The position numbers were made by a program, and so were the translations under genes. The notes under the pieces were generated by a model that was given only the letters and a program-made list of their open reading frames with translations, had not been told where the DNA came from and ran no database searches. Shown one piece after another: positions 9,501-18,852 of a stretch of 64,000 nt of DNA (within the stretch, counting starts at the first letter, position 1; every line of letters begins with the position of its first letter). Source of the stretch: Trichomonas vaginalis G3 (taxonomy: Eukaryota; Parabasalia; Trichomonadida; Trichomonadidae); the NCBI RefSeq assembly GCF_026262505.1, contig NC_067203.1, positions 10,912,001-10,976,000 of the forward strand, given 5' to 3'.

Positions 9501-9917
9501 TTGTTCTTCTTTCTTCTTTTTCTCTACGTTTAACTCATTGAGTTTCTTTGTGTGTCTGTCATATTCTAGTTTCTTTTCGTTTTCACTTATTTGTTTCTGT
9601 ATGTCTATGTTTGACTTTTTGACATCTGTTATTTGATTTTTGAGTGAACTCAAATTCATTTGACATTGAGGGTTATAAGCTGTTCCGTCTGCAGCTCCAC
9701 CATAGCCTGCCATTTTCGCTAAAAGTGCCGCTCTTAAACCTCCACTCTGTGCACCAATAACTCGGTTTAAAAGCATATGGTTGCTTGACATTTGTTGCAA
9801 CATAGTGGGGTCATTCATCATTTGTTGTTGCAACTGTTGTTGTGGTGTCAGTTTTACTATTGGATGTTTCAATGCTCCCTTCCTCTTACGTATATTCTTA
9901 CGTAGCTTACGTGACAT
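6513..9917 (-). CDS. Large coiled-coil and P/Q-repeat structural protein (Maverick A)
   Basis: The 1,134-residue product begins with a very basic tail (MSRKLRKNIRKRKG), then a Gln/Met-rich segment. Coiled coil follows from about 95 to 380. A proline/glutamine repeat zone at about 415-490 is built on PTVQNPAP-like units. A long globular half comes next, and the end is Ser/Glu/Lys-rich with KKKRRVEQSESSEE. It is the last gene before the element end and lies 32 bp upstream of the capsid gene on the same strand. A virion-internal or DNA-condensing role is plausible from the basic ends, but no family is recognised. The frame is open throughout. Confidence 0.75.
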   Translation of the reverse strand: MSRKLRKNIRKRKGALKHPIVKLTPQQQLQQQMMNDPTMLQQMSSNHMLLNRVIGAQSGGLRAALLAKMAGYGGAADGTAYNPQCQMNLSSLKNQITDVKKSNIDIQKQISENEKKLEYDRHTKKLNELNVEKKKKEEQLKELSTEEYAKKVSEKAAEVAKMEQDVINLKNHTTQYKVLKDEEIKQKALKTYMDSDEYKKEVEANVKAEKLLQLQNQTVQYENLAQESKNNDAAMQKAMKSAEYIKANNDWLDAQANAKAAQLIGSIRTKIQADEDSSNEALMNADFKNAFEALHSKVKLVNDFSSGKKLKSEGFDKELREVAQNMTKITDAATRQAVQSAYDAVRATVVESQEKELQQTKTDLVNAFLRTKSQVGHYAADGTYVPAGGTYIPPNPPREAPAPGLPKTFTSSHGHRHRHAPKPTQQPTVQNPAPQQQPKPTVQNPAQQPTVQNPAQQPTVQNPAPQPKPAQQPPPQPAQQPTVQNPAQQQPQTEQGHKRSREKGNQEFLKMLKEDYGYPDTLDFSDRYKEAIRKFKEGNTDPNLFSFMVQHQMGYNFKPGKYKLAKGYDLIAYHPNDMTEFTPRYLVSEINDNSTIFMKRVKNRDGTKEERFMSPDDLDRELVKNGLGIYEMPADEVQETQQEEVQIQPDMEEIVQQQQLEEPEGNEQVPPLETNFTELDEDLEQPKNLDPQQVYAENMESFQESKKNSADIVEEYRKMFADIQKTPTSDENIQHRMEVLKENVRKYNNPFYLRPYNVQSLAELGENKRLNFNKTYRNETLFKVHSEPNQYGNKPTFVSADYGTTMRWGHKANPDRWFINLQPQFQEVVDAMEVNGEPDIAGIFSAALMPLKDMKHADILDQYEMNMAEGNITPDVLEHLSQRTTQNHRDGIFGEEFRKKVREREGREPIVHDLANESLQNVIKTYFADNEMRRDEYLRKLKWTVPNEMLVLKNMFLDKIKPTTEINDARLKHWVKAFPFTKDIIGNMERKPEWLQKHIFGNELIPYGQALFEELEPETQERVMQTIREDSNTNYDKIFLGYRLPEMGDQSPKAKRTWEIYNILGEHEAKMQQLEAEGKLPKATPKKKRRVEQSESSEEVTSSSESSGNEGKRRVKNSVRKKVKLGPSGFYYDI
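8449..8655 (-). repeat. In-frame tandem repeats coding PTVQNPA units
   Basis: Degenerate 24-30 bp units built on GGTTTTGAACTGTTGGTTG-type sequence recur about seven times inside the large structural gene. They code proline/glutamine/asparagine-rich octapeptides. Near identity at the base level suggests recent slippage. Confidence 0.75.
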
Positions 9918-10256
9918 TTTAAGTGAAGTTAAAAAGCGGTTTTTGACAGATGTTTATATGACACTTTTTGTTCAGCACAAAAAACTACTCGGTCAAAGTG
10001 TTGTCAGTTTTGTAAAATAACCGTCCTATCTTGTTTTAAAAGGGAGAAAAGGCTTCTCAAAGTATACTTCCTTGGAACGCCTGTAACTTTTCCTGTAGCG
10101 ACGATAGACCCTTACTTGTCCGGACAAAGTTATACTATTTTGAGTGCTCTACAAAAAAGTCACCGGCTGGTCGGCTGGGGTTCGGTCCTCCTCTTGGGTC
10201 TTGGGAAAAATTTCTTATGGGCTAGAGGGCGCAACGCGCCTGGAAGCCCCACTACC
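9918..10256. other. Right terminal region of Maverick A, candidate terminal inverted repeat
   Basis: Downstream of the outermost gene the base composition rises to a GC-richer stretch (about 10,020-10,256) that contains no credible gene and ends at a T-run. It probably includes the terminal inverted repeat. The matching left end is outside the window, so this cannot be confirmed here. Confidence 0.5.
10228..10240. repeat. Mini-hairpin, 5-bp arms with AAC loop
   Basis: GGCGC and GCGCC flank AAC perfectly. The same arms/loop design recurs in Maverick B (for example GCCGC-AAC-GCGGC at 58,360). Confidence 0.6.
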
Positions 10257-10478
10257 TTTTTTTTTAAATTCAATTTCCGACATATGATGGGAAATTTTTA
10301 TTTTAAGAATAAAATATTATTTTAATTAACTTGTTTAACTTTTAATTAGTTCATATGTTATATTAGAAATGATCTTAAAATTCTTTCTGGCTCTCCTAAT
10401 TGATTTGAAAGTCATTCTCAAATGATGGAAAAGTGCATAATATTTATCTTAAAATCACTTATTGCCATTTTCTCGAAG

Positions 10479-10552
10479 GTTTCGGTGGTGCAGTCGGTTA
10501 GCACATCTGTCTTATAAGCAGACGGTCGCGGGTTCAAGCCCCGCCCGAAACA
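10479..10552 (+). tRNA. tRNA-Ile, anticodon UAU
   Basis: A complete cloverleaf can be drawn. The 7-bp acceptor GTTTCGG/CCGAAAC, D stem GTGC/GCAC, anticodon stem TCTGT/GCAGA and T stem GCGGG/CCCGC all pair, and the T loop is TTCAAGC. The 7-base anticodon loop CTTATAA gives anticodon TAT, which reads AUA isoleucine. The D loop has GG and there is no intron. A and B box promoters are internal. A discriminator A and a run of six T follow. Confidence 0.97.
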
Positions 10553-10558
10553 TTTTTT
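10553..10558 (+). terminator. RNA polymerase III terminator of tRNA-Ile
   Basis: Six consecutive T directly follow the discriminator base of the tRNA, the usual polymerase III stop signal. Confidence 0.85.
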
Positions 10559-11409
10559 AATCATAATAAAGCAAAAACATTAAATTTGATTTTCCACACT
10601 GAAAGTGGGAAACAAAAAGCATCTAATGTGCTTAATCTTCCTCATAAACAGCATGCATTTGATCAACATACAAAAATTGATATAAATGTTCCTATTGTCA
10701 CGAATTCTTCAGTCAATCTTAAAAATTCAAATAATGCTTTTGGAAGAAGATTCTTATGCACACAGATATCTGTCTTAAGTTTTATATCGATATGAATTTC
10801 CAAAATATAAAGGATTACCTGTAATATCGATTACATTATCAAATATTTCATTGTTGTAATTGTAAATGACATGAAATCATCATGCGAAATAAGAAATAAG
10901 AGAAATTCGAATGAACTTTAAAGTTTCAGAGAAAGTCAATGCTTGTAATTGGGTATAACTATTTAAATTGAAAGAATTTTAGTCAAAAAAAAAGATATAA
11001 AATGTTTAGTTCGAATTCTTCTTGGCTAGTTTGAGGTCTCCAGGTGCAACCATATGTACTCTGTCCAAAAAAACTGTGATCATAGACTTGATGGGGAATA
11101 ATTAATTTTTGACGTGAAATATTAAAATAATTTTATGAACTCTATAATCTTTTCAGAATTATTGTGTACTAACAGAGTATATTCTCAAAACGCTTGATAT
11201 AATTCAAATTTTTGAATCAAACATCATTCAAGTACATCCTTAAGAGATATTTGCTCCAGAAAAAAAAAACTGAATTTTGCAATTTAAATCTAAGCTTATA
11301 TAAAGAAAAGTTATAAAGACAATATACACATACAATTTTAATACAAACATAAAAATAAAAAAGTATAAAGTATATATAAAGATATATATCTATAAACAAC
11401 AAAAATTTT
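10559..11409. other. Intergenic, no supported gene
   Basis: AT-rich sequence. One 69-codon plus-strand frame from 10,586 has somewhat protein-like composition but no recognisable domain, and may be a gene fragment. Confidence 0.5.
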
Positions 11410-14400
11410 TCACCACCATGGACACCAACCACTGAACATCTGGCACAAATTCTTTTCATCCATTGCTTGAGCAATGAGCAGTTCAACCTGGTCACTGACT
11501 TTGAGGTTTCCTTGCATTCCTTCGAAATCATTTCCACTCAGTTTGTCTGAGATTCTCTTCACTGCAGAAACAGCGTCATCAACATTTGATGAACCACTAT
11601 GATTCGTCTGTCTCTGGAGAAGAGGATCGTGAATGAATGCTTCAAGCAATGACAATATTTGACGTCCGTTCTGACGCATCAAATCAAGAGAATCTTCGCA
11701 GCAAGTTCTAAATGTTCCTTCAATTTTAGATACTTCTAAAGCATTGACTAACATTCTTGTTAATCTGAAAGGAACTTTCTCTGGGAATCTTTCTCTATGC
11801 ATAGCAACTTCGAAACAATCTCCAAAATCGATGTGAACCAATTTCGCAGTTGTTTTTCCAATCATTATATTGGAAAAGTGTCTGTCTCCAAGTCCTAGAA
11901 TGTATCCAGCCATTGAAATAATCGCCATAGATGATGCGTAAGTAGTTCTTCTTGTTAACCATGTTGCTGTCGAAGGAGCAGAAGCAAGGAGAATTCTCCT
12001 GACATCTAAACCATCCGTTGCTTGAAGACCTTTCTTGAAAGCAATGAGTTTATCATCCAATTTAAGGGTATCATAGTTTGGCGCGTAATTAATTGTAGAT
12101 TGCATTTCCGCTTGAATTTTCATTCCTCTTTTACGACGTGATTCTTTTACAGCTTCATGCAATGTTCCACAATCGTTTACCCAGCCAATTAATCCAACTT
12201 CTCCTGTAATTGGAACAACTCTATAAGTTGTCATTCCAAGGAAATTCTTCATTCTCAAAACAGAGTTGTCAACAAGAGTATTAATGAAATCAAACAACTG
12301 CATGACACGTTCATCAAGTCTTGTGTCTTCATGAGCTTTCAAAAGGAATTTGTACTTGTTTCCATCACTTCCTGTGATACAAATCTTTCGAGGTCTTTGT
12401 TTGGAATTGATGATTTTTATGACATTTTTGAAAGAACTTATATAAACAAGAGGTTTGGAGAATTCGTATGTTCCTGGAACAGCCAAATCAGAGTTATGGA
12501 GATTAAACAAAACAGGAGAAATCTCTTGTAATTTAAGTTCATTCATGTCATTACAAACATTCCTTAATTTGTTGAAAACAGTTGAAAAATGATCCCATAC
12601 TTCATTTAATGACCCTAAATCATCGTTTTCTTCGTATTTTTTGAGTAATCCGAAAGCAATCTTCAAATGACTGTAGTTTTGTGCGAAGAATTTACTTTCC
12701 ATGCATGTTTCGCATTTTTTAGAAAGAATTTCCTTTAGAGGGTCTAAGAATTTCAACATCATTTGTTTGTTGACATCAGGACAGAATTCATGAGATGATT
12801 CATCGATGCATTGATAAGCGAGTTCGAACCATGAAACAGAAACACGCATCATCTCATTCGCAATGTCAGTTATGTTATTTGTGATGTTGTTGTATTTCAT
12901 TTCGAGCTTCTCAAAAATTCTTTTTGCGATTGATCTCCTGAGATCATTATCGCTCTTGTATTGGACCATCATTGGATAAACAATGGCGTTTGGATGGATT
13001 TCGCCAATGTAAAACAACAAATCAAACAAAGTTTTGTGGAAACAAGTATCATCTCTTGTTAATCTCGCAATTATCTGTGGAACAATGTCAATCCATTTAT
13101 GTGGTTGTATCTCTTTCATTCTATCCCTGAATATTCCCATGGTTTTCTCATCATCTTCAGGTACTAAACATAATAAACTTAACAACAAAAGTGACAAGTT
13201 TATTGTTTTTCCTTCTGTTGCAATTAAACCACTTATTGCGCCGTTTAAAGCGTCTTCAACATAAGACATTTCTTTCGTAGTCTTATATAATGATAAATTA
13301 GTTCTCGACCACTTTTCGAATGTCTCCGGTTTCTTTGATGTTTTGTAAACTTGATTCAAAACTTCTCTGATTTTTTCCGGTTTTGACAACCAAATACCTA
13401 AAGTATTTGCGCATTCTTCTAAAAGATCATTGCCATTTAACGTGTTCATGATGTTCTGAAGTCTGCTAATACTCTCTGTATCCCCTAAACAATGTGATAA
13501 CTTGCACTCAAAAATCGATAATTTATTTCTAAAAAGTGACTCTTTTTCTGTCACTTTTTGATTCAAATAATTGATTACAGATTTTGTCAAAGAATAAGAT
13601 TTGTTTGACAAACTTAGATCGATGAAAAATAGCCATTGTTCTTGTAGATCCTTTGGCTCAAATGCTATTGTTGCCAGATATAAATATCTATGCAAACTCT
13701 GTTGGTTTTTGTGCATTAATTTGAATCTTTCTTTCCAAACTTGCAAAATTTTGGAAATTTCGGAATTCGCTTTGTTTCTTTCGTTTGGTAATGGACTGTT
13801 CGAAAGATCCTTTAACTTCAAAACATCAATGATCTCGTACAGTTGCTGCAAAGCATCAATTTCGCTCAAAGGAGTAATTGCTCGTTCATAATCTTCATGG
13901 ATTACAGGGAAAAGATTCGAAATCCTCTGTTGACGTAATTCTTCAATTATTTTTATCGATTTCGAGTTTTCTTTTTTGATGACGTAATAAATGGCCAAAT
14001 ACCAGAAATAATCGTCATTTTCGTATTCAATTTTCTTCTTCGACAATTCTTCACAACTTTTCATGAAAGAACTGTAATCGAACAAATGGATGTCCGCGTT
14101 TGCTTTCATGAGCAAATCAGCGTTGTATAATCTGATCTCGTCGTATCTCGATAACTGCGAAAGACATTTGATTTTTCTTAGTAACAAATTGTAGTCTTTC
14201 GGATGCGAAATCAAATTCTTTTCTGCCATTTCCAATGCGTCATCCCACATTCCGAGTTTTTCATACAACAAATCCTGTTTAACAACTAGTCCTTTCTGTC
14301 GACTCTGTTTGAGAATTCCTTGTGCTGCTAAAGGAAGATTCAATGACTGATTCAAAATAATGAGTTTCTCAGCCAAATCGAAATTTCCTTGTTCGTACAA

Positions 14401-17400
14401 ATTCTCTGTTGCTCTGAGCGCTTGTTGGAAAACACCTGATTTCGAAGCAGCCATCGCTATTGATTCAGTACTTATTGGTGTCTTGATATTAAGTATCTCT
14501 AAAATCTCTATTGCTGCCAAAAAGTGTCTGATGACTGATCTCGGAGCTTCGTTTTCTGAGAAAACAGACTGAAAAATCGTAACAATGTTTCCTTTGTTCG
14601 ATTTGTCTTCAAGAGAAATCACGTAAACCAAACTGATGGCCAATGGATAGATGGTTCGACATACTTCTGCATGTCGCATACATAATGTGTAACATGCTGA
14701 TATGGCTCTGGAAATTGAATTCTTTACAATTCCATAGAAAAAGTCATTCGACCAATTTAACCATTGAATTTCATCTGACGCTTGTTTTGGAGCCATTGCG
14801 ACAAATGACGCTTCTCTGGGTTTGTTGATAGTGGATTTCTTCCTGTTGAGAACAGCTTGTTGCCTCGAATCAGGAGAAACAAAATTCATGAGTTTCTTTA
14901 CTTCAGAAATTTTGCCACCGTTTTTCAATGTCAAAATTATTTCTTTCAAAACTGGATGGCTGAAGACATCGAAGAGACCATTGAGACGGGGCAAGAAAAG
15001 AAGAAATGACATGCCGCAATGGGATGCGACAATACATAAAATATCAAGAATTTTGTCTTGTAAAATGTGATCTTGCTTGATTACGTCAATCATGCATTGG
15101 ATTATCTGGCCACAGAACTGGGAAGTATCACTGTTGACAAAGATGAACCTGGTTCTGGTCAAAACATCGTTAATTATTGGAGATTTAGCGTTATAAGATA
15201 TCCATAACAGCATTGGAGGGTAAATTATATGGGTTATGGCAGCAACTTGTTCAGAGAAGCTCATAAATACTGAGAAAATCGAGTCTACGGTGCGATCGTC
15301 GTACGTCATAATTCCATTTATGAAAACTGTGGCCAATCTTGGGATAAATGGCTCTGCTGCATCATGGGCACTGTTTACAAGCCAATCTGTGATACGAATA
15401 AGCTGGCCTTTGTCGAGTTTGGTCCATTTTTGGCAAATAAAATCTACGACATGAGGAACTAAGGGTCGGAAACGATCTCCCAATACGGCAATGAGAGTTG
15501 TGATGTTGGAAAGTAATATATTTGAGGTACTTTGGCCGCAATGAGTTAATAAATCGTTCATCTGCTTGATTAGAGTGTTTTCAAGCCGATTTCCGAACTG
15601 AGACTGCACTTTTATGACTGCTAAGAGTGCTTCTATGGTGGAAGCGTGAAGAGCCGAAAAAGATTCGTCTCTTAATATGCTAAATAACAAGGAAAGAGAA
15701 ACTCCTGCTGAAGCGAATATCAAACATTCGACTGGGCTGTTTGATTCGAGCAAGGAAATGAAATATGAAGTAGAATAAGCTGTCATTGCATTTCGGACTA
15801 AATCTGACTCGAAAGTATCTTGTCTTACTGAGCCAATCATCGATAAAACTGATAAAAGTTTCGATCTCGTAACATCCGACTCACCTAAACTGCCAAGATC
15901 AAATAACATTCTGACCAAATAAAAATTCTCGCGGTAGATGCTAAATTTAAGGTCTGTATACTTCAAGGCTGCCATAATAAGCTCTAATGCAGCATCAAGG
16001 CGTTTCTTGGATGAGTGGATTGTCAAAGAAGTAGATATATGAACTTTTGTAAGTTTAGCTACGTCGACATCGGCTGAAGAAATGTCAATAACATGTGATA
16101 ATAATGATAACGCGCAGGTCGGTAGCTTGTCTTTTATCTCTACAAGATGTAAAATAATAAATGTTGAGAAAGGAGAGAACAACGTGTTCAGGAATGAGGG
16201 GTTCTCCTTTTCTAGGGATGTTGCAATCATGAGAATCGAGTAAATGGCCGATTTTGAGAAAGATATCTCGTTTTTCAAAATCGAAACTTGTTCGGAAAGG
16301 AAATCTTTGAAGATAACCACAACCTTTGGGTCATCTACGTGCGTTGCCAATAGGTCTAATGCAGCTTTTCGGATGTTTGCAGATTCATCATGCAATAATG
16401 TTTTGATAGGAATGAAATAAGTGTCATCTAAAGGTGGAACCAAGGTTGATGATGTAACAAGTTTCATTTTAAGGTCTAAATTAGGCTCTGTACAGGCGGC
16501 ACTTAATAATAATTTTGAAACATCGTTTGATTGCTTCTTTGAAGCGTAGTTTGATATGAACGATGTAACAGATGTTCTCACAGCTAATTCTGGATTACTA
16601 AGGAAGAGTAAACATTGATAAATTAAAGTGGTCGTAAAATATTGCGGCGGAATGTCGAGTTTGACGAATCCGTTGCAGTAAACAATTATCTGTTGTGGCG
16701 ATGCTTGAGAAAGAATCAATGTATTGGCCAGACTTATGAAGGAATTTAGAACAAATGATCTTTTATCGGGATTGTTCTTGGAAAGCTTAACTAACCCATC
16801 AACAATTACATCAGTTAATGGTTGCTGGTATATTGAGTTAAATTCAGAGGCGTTTAAATCTAATACCGAATTAATTCCGATTATTGCGTAACAGGCTTGT
16901 TCGCAATCGATCTGATCGCTTAGAGAAGCTCGTAATTTCTGTATAATCGTGATTTCTTTTGTAAAATATGGTGGCTTTCGTTGTAATAAGAAGTCTCCAA
17001 AAGTAAATAAGATTTCTCTTCGGTAATTCGATTTCTTTTTGAGTAAAGTTCTAAATTCATTGAGAATGTTGACGATAATCTCTGCCGTAAATAGCGAAGG
17101 TGTTGTTTGAAGTGCAAATGTTAAAACTTTGAGTGTTGCAACTTGACATTCTATATCTCGTTCATTCAGAAATGATAGTGGTAAACTTACAAATGTAAAG
17201 CAAGCTAAATTTTCTGGGATTATCGATACAACTATATTCGCAGCTTTAATTGCTCCGGCGAAATCCTGCCATTTCTTTTCGCTTAACGTAAAATTCAAAC
17301 TGGCACATAGTGTAACAACGCGGAAATGTTCACGTGTTTCAGGTTTTGAAATGGCTGCTATTAAGGAAGATTCTGCCGCACTTCTGATCATATCATTAGG

Positions 17401-17988
17401 GTTCTCCATACTAGAACGTATAATACTTTGAACTTGGAAGAAATGTTCTTCAAGAAATCCAGGAAAGTTGGTTAAAAATAATTTCATAAGCATTAAACCT
17501 GATTGGCAATGATCAATTTCTTTGGAATAGCACCACCTCCACATAGAATCGGCAAGTGGCTTAAGTATTAGTTGTATTGAAGCACGTAGCGTCTTAGCCA
17601 TCCAATTTAGGAGAATTGCTAAACCATCCCAGACCTTTTGGTTTGGTATTGGTGGTAAGTTTATTAAATCACGAGTCATTCTGTTTGCTTTGCTAATCTT
17701 GTCGCCAAGATATACATCAATTAGGGAGTTTAATAAATAAATGTGATTAATTGCGGATTGTTGTTGAAGCGAAATTGCAACAAATAACTCATCAAGGAAG
17801 TAGCTTGCTTCATTTGAGTCTTCTGCTATCCTATATGTTGATTCTACGTAAAATTGGAAATTATTTTGAGCTACTTTGAATAGAATTGATTCATTTTGAT
17901 TAATATTATCGCATAGCTGGGTTATATATGTTTGCAGAGCTGGTGGATTCATATCAATGACATTCTTCTTACGTTGCCTCAAATCCAT
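11410..17988 (-). CDS. TOR-family phosphatidylinositol-3-kinase-related kinase
   Basis: A 2,192-residue Ser/Thr kinase of the PIKK family, most like TOR, the nutrient-sensing growth regulator. Alpha-helical HEAT-type repeats fill about the first 1,100 residues, followed by a FAT region. An FRB-like helical bundle at about 1,716-1,810 (SWFELAYQ to VWDHFSTVF) follows. The kinase domain spans about 1,845-2,120, with catalytic loop GDRHFSN near 2,035, metal motif HIDFGD near 2,055 and the TOR-like VPFRLTRMLVNALEVS. The last 30 residues are a FATC domain, QVELLIAQA to NLCQMFSGWCPWW, matching TOR rather than ATM/ATR or SMG1. The start is the first ATG, six codons inside a longer frame that opens at a non-ATG codon. 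It is shorter than human mTOR but complete. No canonical initiator is seen. Confidence 0.93.
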   Translation of the reverse strand: MDLRQRKKNVIDMNPPALQTYITQLCDNINQNESILFKVAQNNFQFYVESTYRIAEDSNEASYFLDELFVAISLQQQSAINHIYLLNSLIDVYLGDKISKANRMTRDLINLPPIPNQKVWDGLAILLNWMAKTLRASIQLILKPLADSMWRWCYSKEIDHCQSGLMLMKLFLTNFPGFLEEHFFQVQSIIRSSMENPNDMIRSAAESSLIAAISKPETREHFRVVTLCASLNFTLSEKKWQDFAGAIKAANIVVSIIPENLACFTFVSLPLSFLNERDIECQVATLKVLTFALQTTPSLFTAEIIVNILNEFRTLLKKKSNYRREILFTFGDFLLQRKPPYFTKEITIIQKLRASLSDQIDCEQACYAIIGINSVLDLNASEFNSIYQQPLTDVIVDGLVKLSKNNPDKRSFVLNSFISLANTLILSQASPQQIIVYCNGFVKLDIPPQYFTTTLIYQCLLFLSNPELAVRTSVTSFISNYASKKQSNDVSKLLLSAACTEPNLDLKMKLVTSSTLVPPLDDTYFIPIKTLLHDESANIRKAALDLLATHVDDPKVVVIFKDFLSEQVSILKNEISFSKSAIYSILMIATSLEKENPSFLNTLFSPFSTFIILHLVEIKDKLPTCALSLLSHVIDISSADVDVAKLTKVHISTSLTIHSSKKRLDAALELIMAALKYTDLKFSIYRENFYLVRMLFDLGSLGESDVTRSKLLSVLSMIGSVRQDTFESDLVRNAMTAYSTSYFISLLESNSPVECLIFASAGVSLSLLFSILRDESFSALHASTIEALLAVIKVQSQFGNRLENTLIKQMNDLLTHCGQSTSNILLSNITTLIAVLGDRFRPLVPHVVDFICQKWTKLDKGQLIRITDWLVNSAHDAAEPFIPRLATVFINGIMTYDDRTVDSIFSVFMSFSEQVAAITHIIYPPMLLWISYNAKSPIINDVLTRTRFIFVNSDTSQFCGQIIQCMIDVIKQDHILQDKILDILCIVASHCGMSFLLFLPRLNGLFDVFSHPVLKEIILTLKNGGKISEVKKLMNFVSPDSRQQAVLNRKKSTINKPREASFVAMAPKQASDEIQWLNWSNDFFYGIVKNSISRAISACYTLCMRHAEVCRTIYPLAISLVYVISLEDKSNKGNIVTIFQSVFSENEAPRSVIRHFLAAIEILEILNIKTPISTESIAMAASKSGVFQQALRATENLYEQGNFDLAEKLIILNQSLNLPLAAQGILKQSRQKGLVVKQDLLYEKLGMWDDALEMAEKNLISHPKDYNLLLRKIKCLSQLSRYDEIRLYNADLLMKANADIHLFDYSSFMKSCEELSKKKIEYENDDYFWYLAIYYVIKKENSKSIKIIEELRQQRISNLFPVIHEDYERAITPLSEIDALQQLYEIIDVLKLKDLSNSPLPNERNKANSEISKILQVWKERFKLMHKNQQSLHRYLYLATIAFEPKDLQEQWLFFIDLSLSNKSYSLTKSVINYLNQKVTEKESLFRNKLSIFECKLSHCLGDTESISRLQNIMNTLNGNDLLEECANTLGIWLSKPEKIREVLNQVYKTSKKPETFEKWSRTNLSLYKTTKEMSYVEDALNGAISGLIATEGKTINLSLLLLSLLCLVPEDDEKTMGIFRDRMKEIQPHKWIDIVPQIIARLTRDDTCFHKTLFDLLFYIGEIHPNAIVYPMMVQYKSDNDLRRSIAKRIFEKLEMKYNNITNNITDIANEMMRVSVSWFELAYQCIDESSHEFCPDVNKQMMLKFLDPLKEILSKKCETCMESKFFAQNYSHLKIAFGLLKKYEENDDLGSLNEVWDHFSTVFNKLRNVCNDMNELKLQEISPVLFNLHNSDLAVPGTYEFSKPLVYISSFKNVIKIINSKQRPRKICITGSDGNKYKFLLKAHEDTRLDERVMQLFDFINTLVDNSVLRMKNFLGMTTYRVVPITGEVGLIGWVNDCGTLHEAVKESRRKRGMKIQAEMQSTINYAPNYDTLKLDDKLIAFKKGLQATDGLDVRRILLASAPSTATWLTRRTTYASSMAIISMAGYILGLGDRHFSNIMIGKTTAKLVHIDFGDCFEVAMHRERFPEKVPFRLTRMLVNALEVSKIEGTFRTCCEDSLDLMRQNGRQILSLLEAFIHDPLLQRQTNHSGSSNVDDAVSAVKRISDKLSGNDFEGMQGNLKVSDQVELLIAQAMDEKNLCQMFSGWCPWW

Positions 17989-18749
17989 TTGCCTGCTTTT
18001 TGACAATTTACCGAAATTATCAAATAATTCAAATCGGTTCTGATTCTCTAAATTAGAAGCAGATTTATTTTTGGTATGATAGGATTTTGTATAATTTCAA
18101 TTCAAATTCTCCTTGATTTTGAGAGTACGAAAGAAATAGCTATCATACTGTTTCTCTTTATGAAATAATTATCACACAAGTATGTACTTTTATTTTTATA
18201 ATGTAGTTATGACTTATGAATCAATATCTGTTTTGTGGAATTTTTTGAAAATGGATATTGAACAATATTAATACTAAATCACGATCAAACACTTGTATGT
18301 GAAAGCAGTTCATAAATGAAATTCATTAAAAAAGGTATAAGTTTCTGATTCTTATCTCTTTTATTGTATCTGCCACCATCACCGGGGAATATATGAAAAA
18401 GACAACATTCAATCCTTTTACAAGCCTTAGCATATATCTTATGATTCATTTCTTTTATATTAATTCTTTGCTTTTAATGTATTTGTTTTATTCACATGTA
18501 ACTATCTTCAAAACTTCAATGTAAAATAATTTATTGACCAATTTGATATTAGACAGGGTAATATATCAATATCTTGGTATAAGTTGTTAAACCTTACTGG
18601 ATTAAAAGATATTTGTTTAAAAACAAAACAAAGAGACTCGAGAATACTACAGGAAAGATATTTTATGACTGATTTGGAAAGGATAAATTAATTCTTAAAG
18701 TTGCAATATTTGAATATTTGAGAATGAATATACATGAGTTGGATAGTTG
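17989..18749. other. Intergenic, no supported gene
   Basis: AT-rich spacer between two divergent genes. No long frame, tRNA or clear repeat is seen. Confidence 0.6.
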
Positions 18750-18834
18750 CTTATAACAGTAATTATGGAATTTTGTTTTTGTTTATTTACATCTACGACT
18801 TTTGATTTCTGAGGTGGAAAAAAAATTCAAAATT

Positions 18835-18839
18835 TCATT
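18835..18839 (+). promoter_or_regulatory. Initiator (Inr) TCATT of the 18,853 gene
   Basis: TCATT fits the T. vaginalis initiator consensus TCA(+1)Y(T/A) and would give a 5' leader of about 16 bases, normal for this organism. In the inverted copy the equivalent bases read TTAAATT, so this site is lost there. Confidence 0.6.
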
Positions 18840-18852
18840 TTTATTCTGATTC

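Larger units (their letters stand above)
1..10256. mobile_element. Maverick/Polinton copy A (right part; left end outside window)
   Basis: A run of genes on mostly the minus strand includes a packaging ATPase, a double-jelly-roll-type major capsid protein, SF3 helicase remains and a KilA-N gene end, a set typical of Maverick/Polinton elements. The right boundary is put near 10,256, where a GC-richer 240 bp stretch stops at a T-run. Read from the outside in, the end would begin 5'-AGTGG, which fits the 5'-AG start usual for Maverick ends. No polymerase or integrase lies in the visible part. Several genes read through whole, while the helicase and one capsid-like region are clearly decayed, with several breaks overall. 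It is a fossil or at least a defective copy; the boundary is inferred. Confidence 0.85.

Noticed and set aside
10586-10795. 69-codon plus-strand frame after the tRNA
   Set aside because: Some protein-like texture but no start context, no initiator and no recognised family; kept only as a possible fragment.
17989-18006. Six extra codons at the N-terminus of the TOR frame
   Set aside because: They open with TTG, not ATG; the first ATG at 17,988 is the simpler start.
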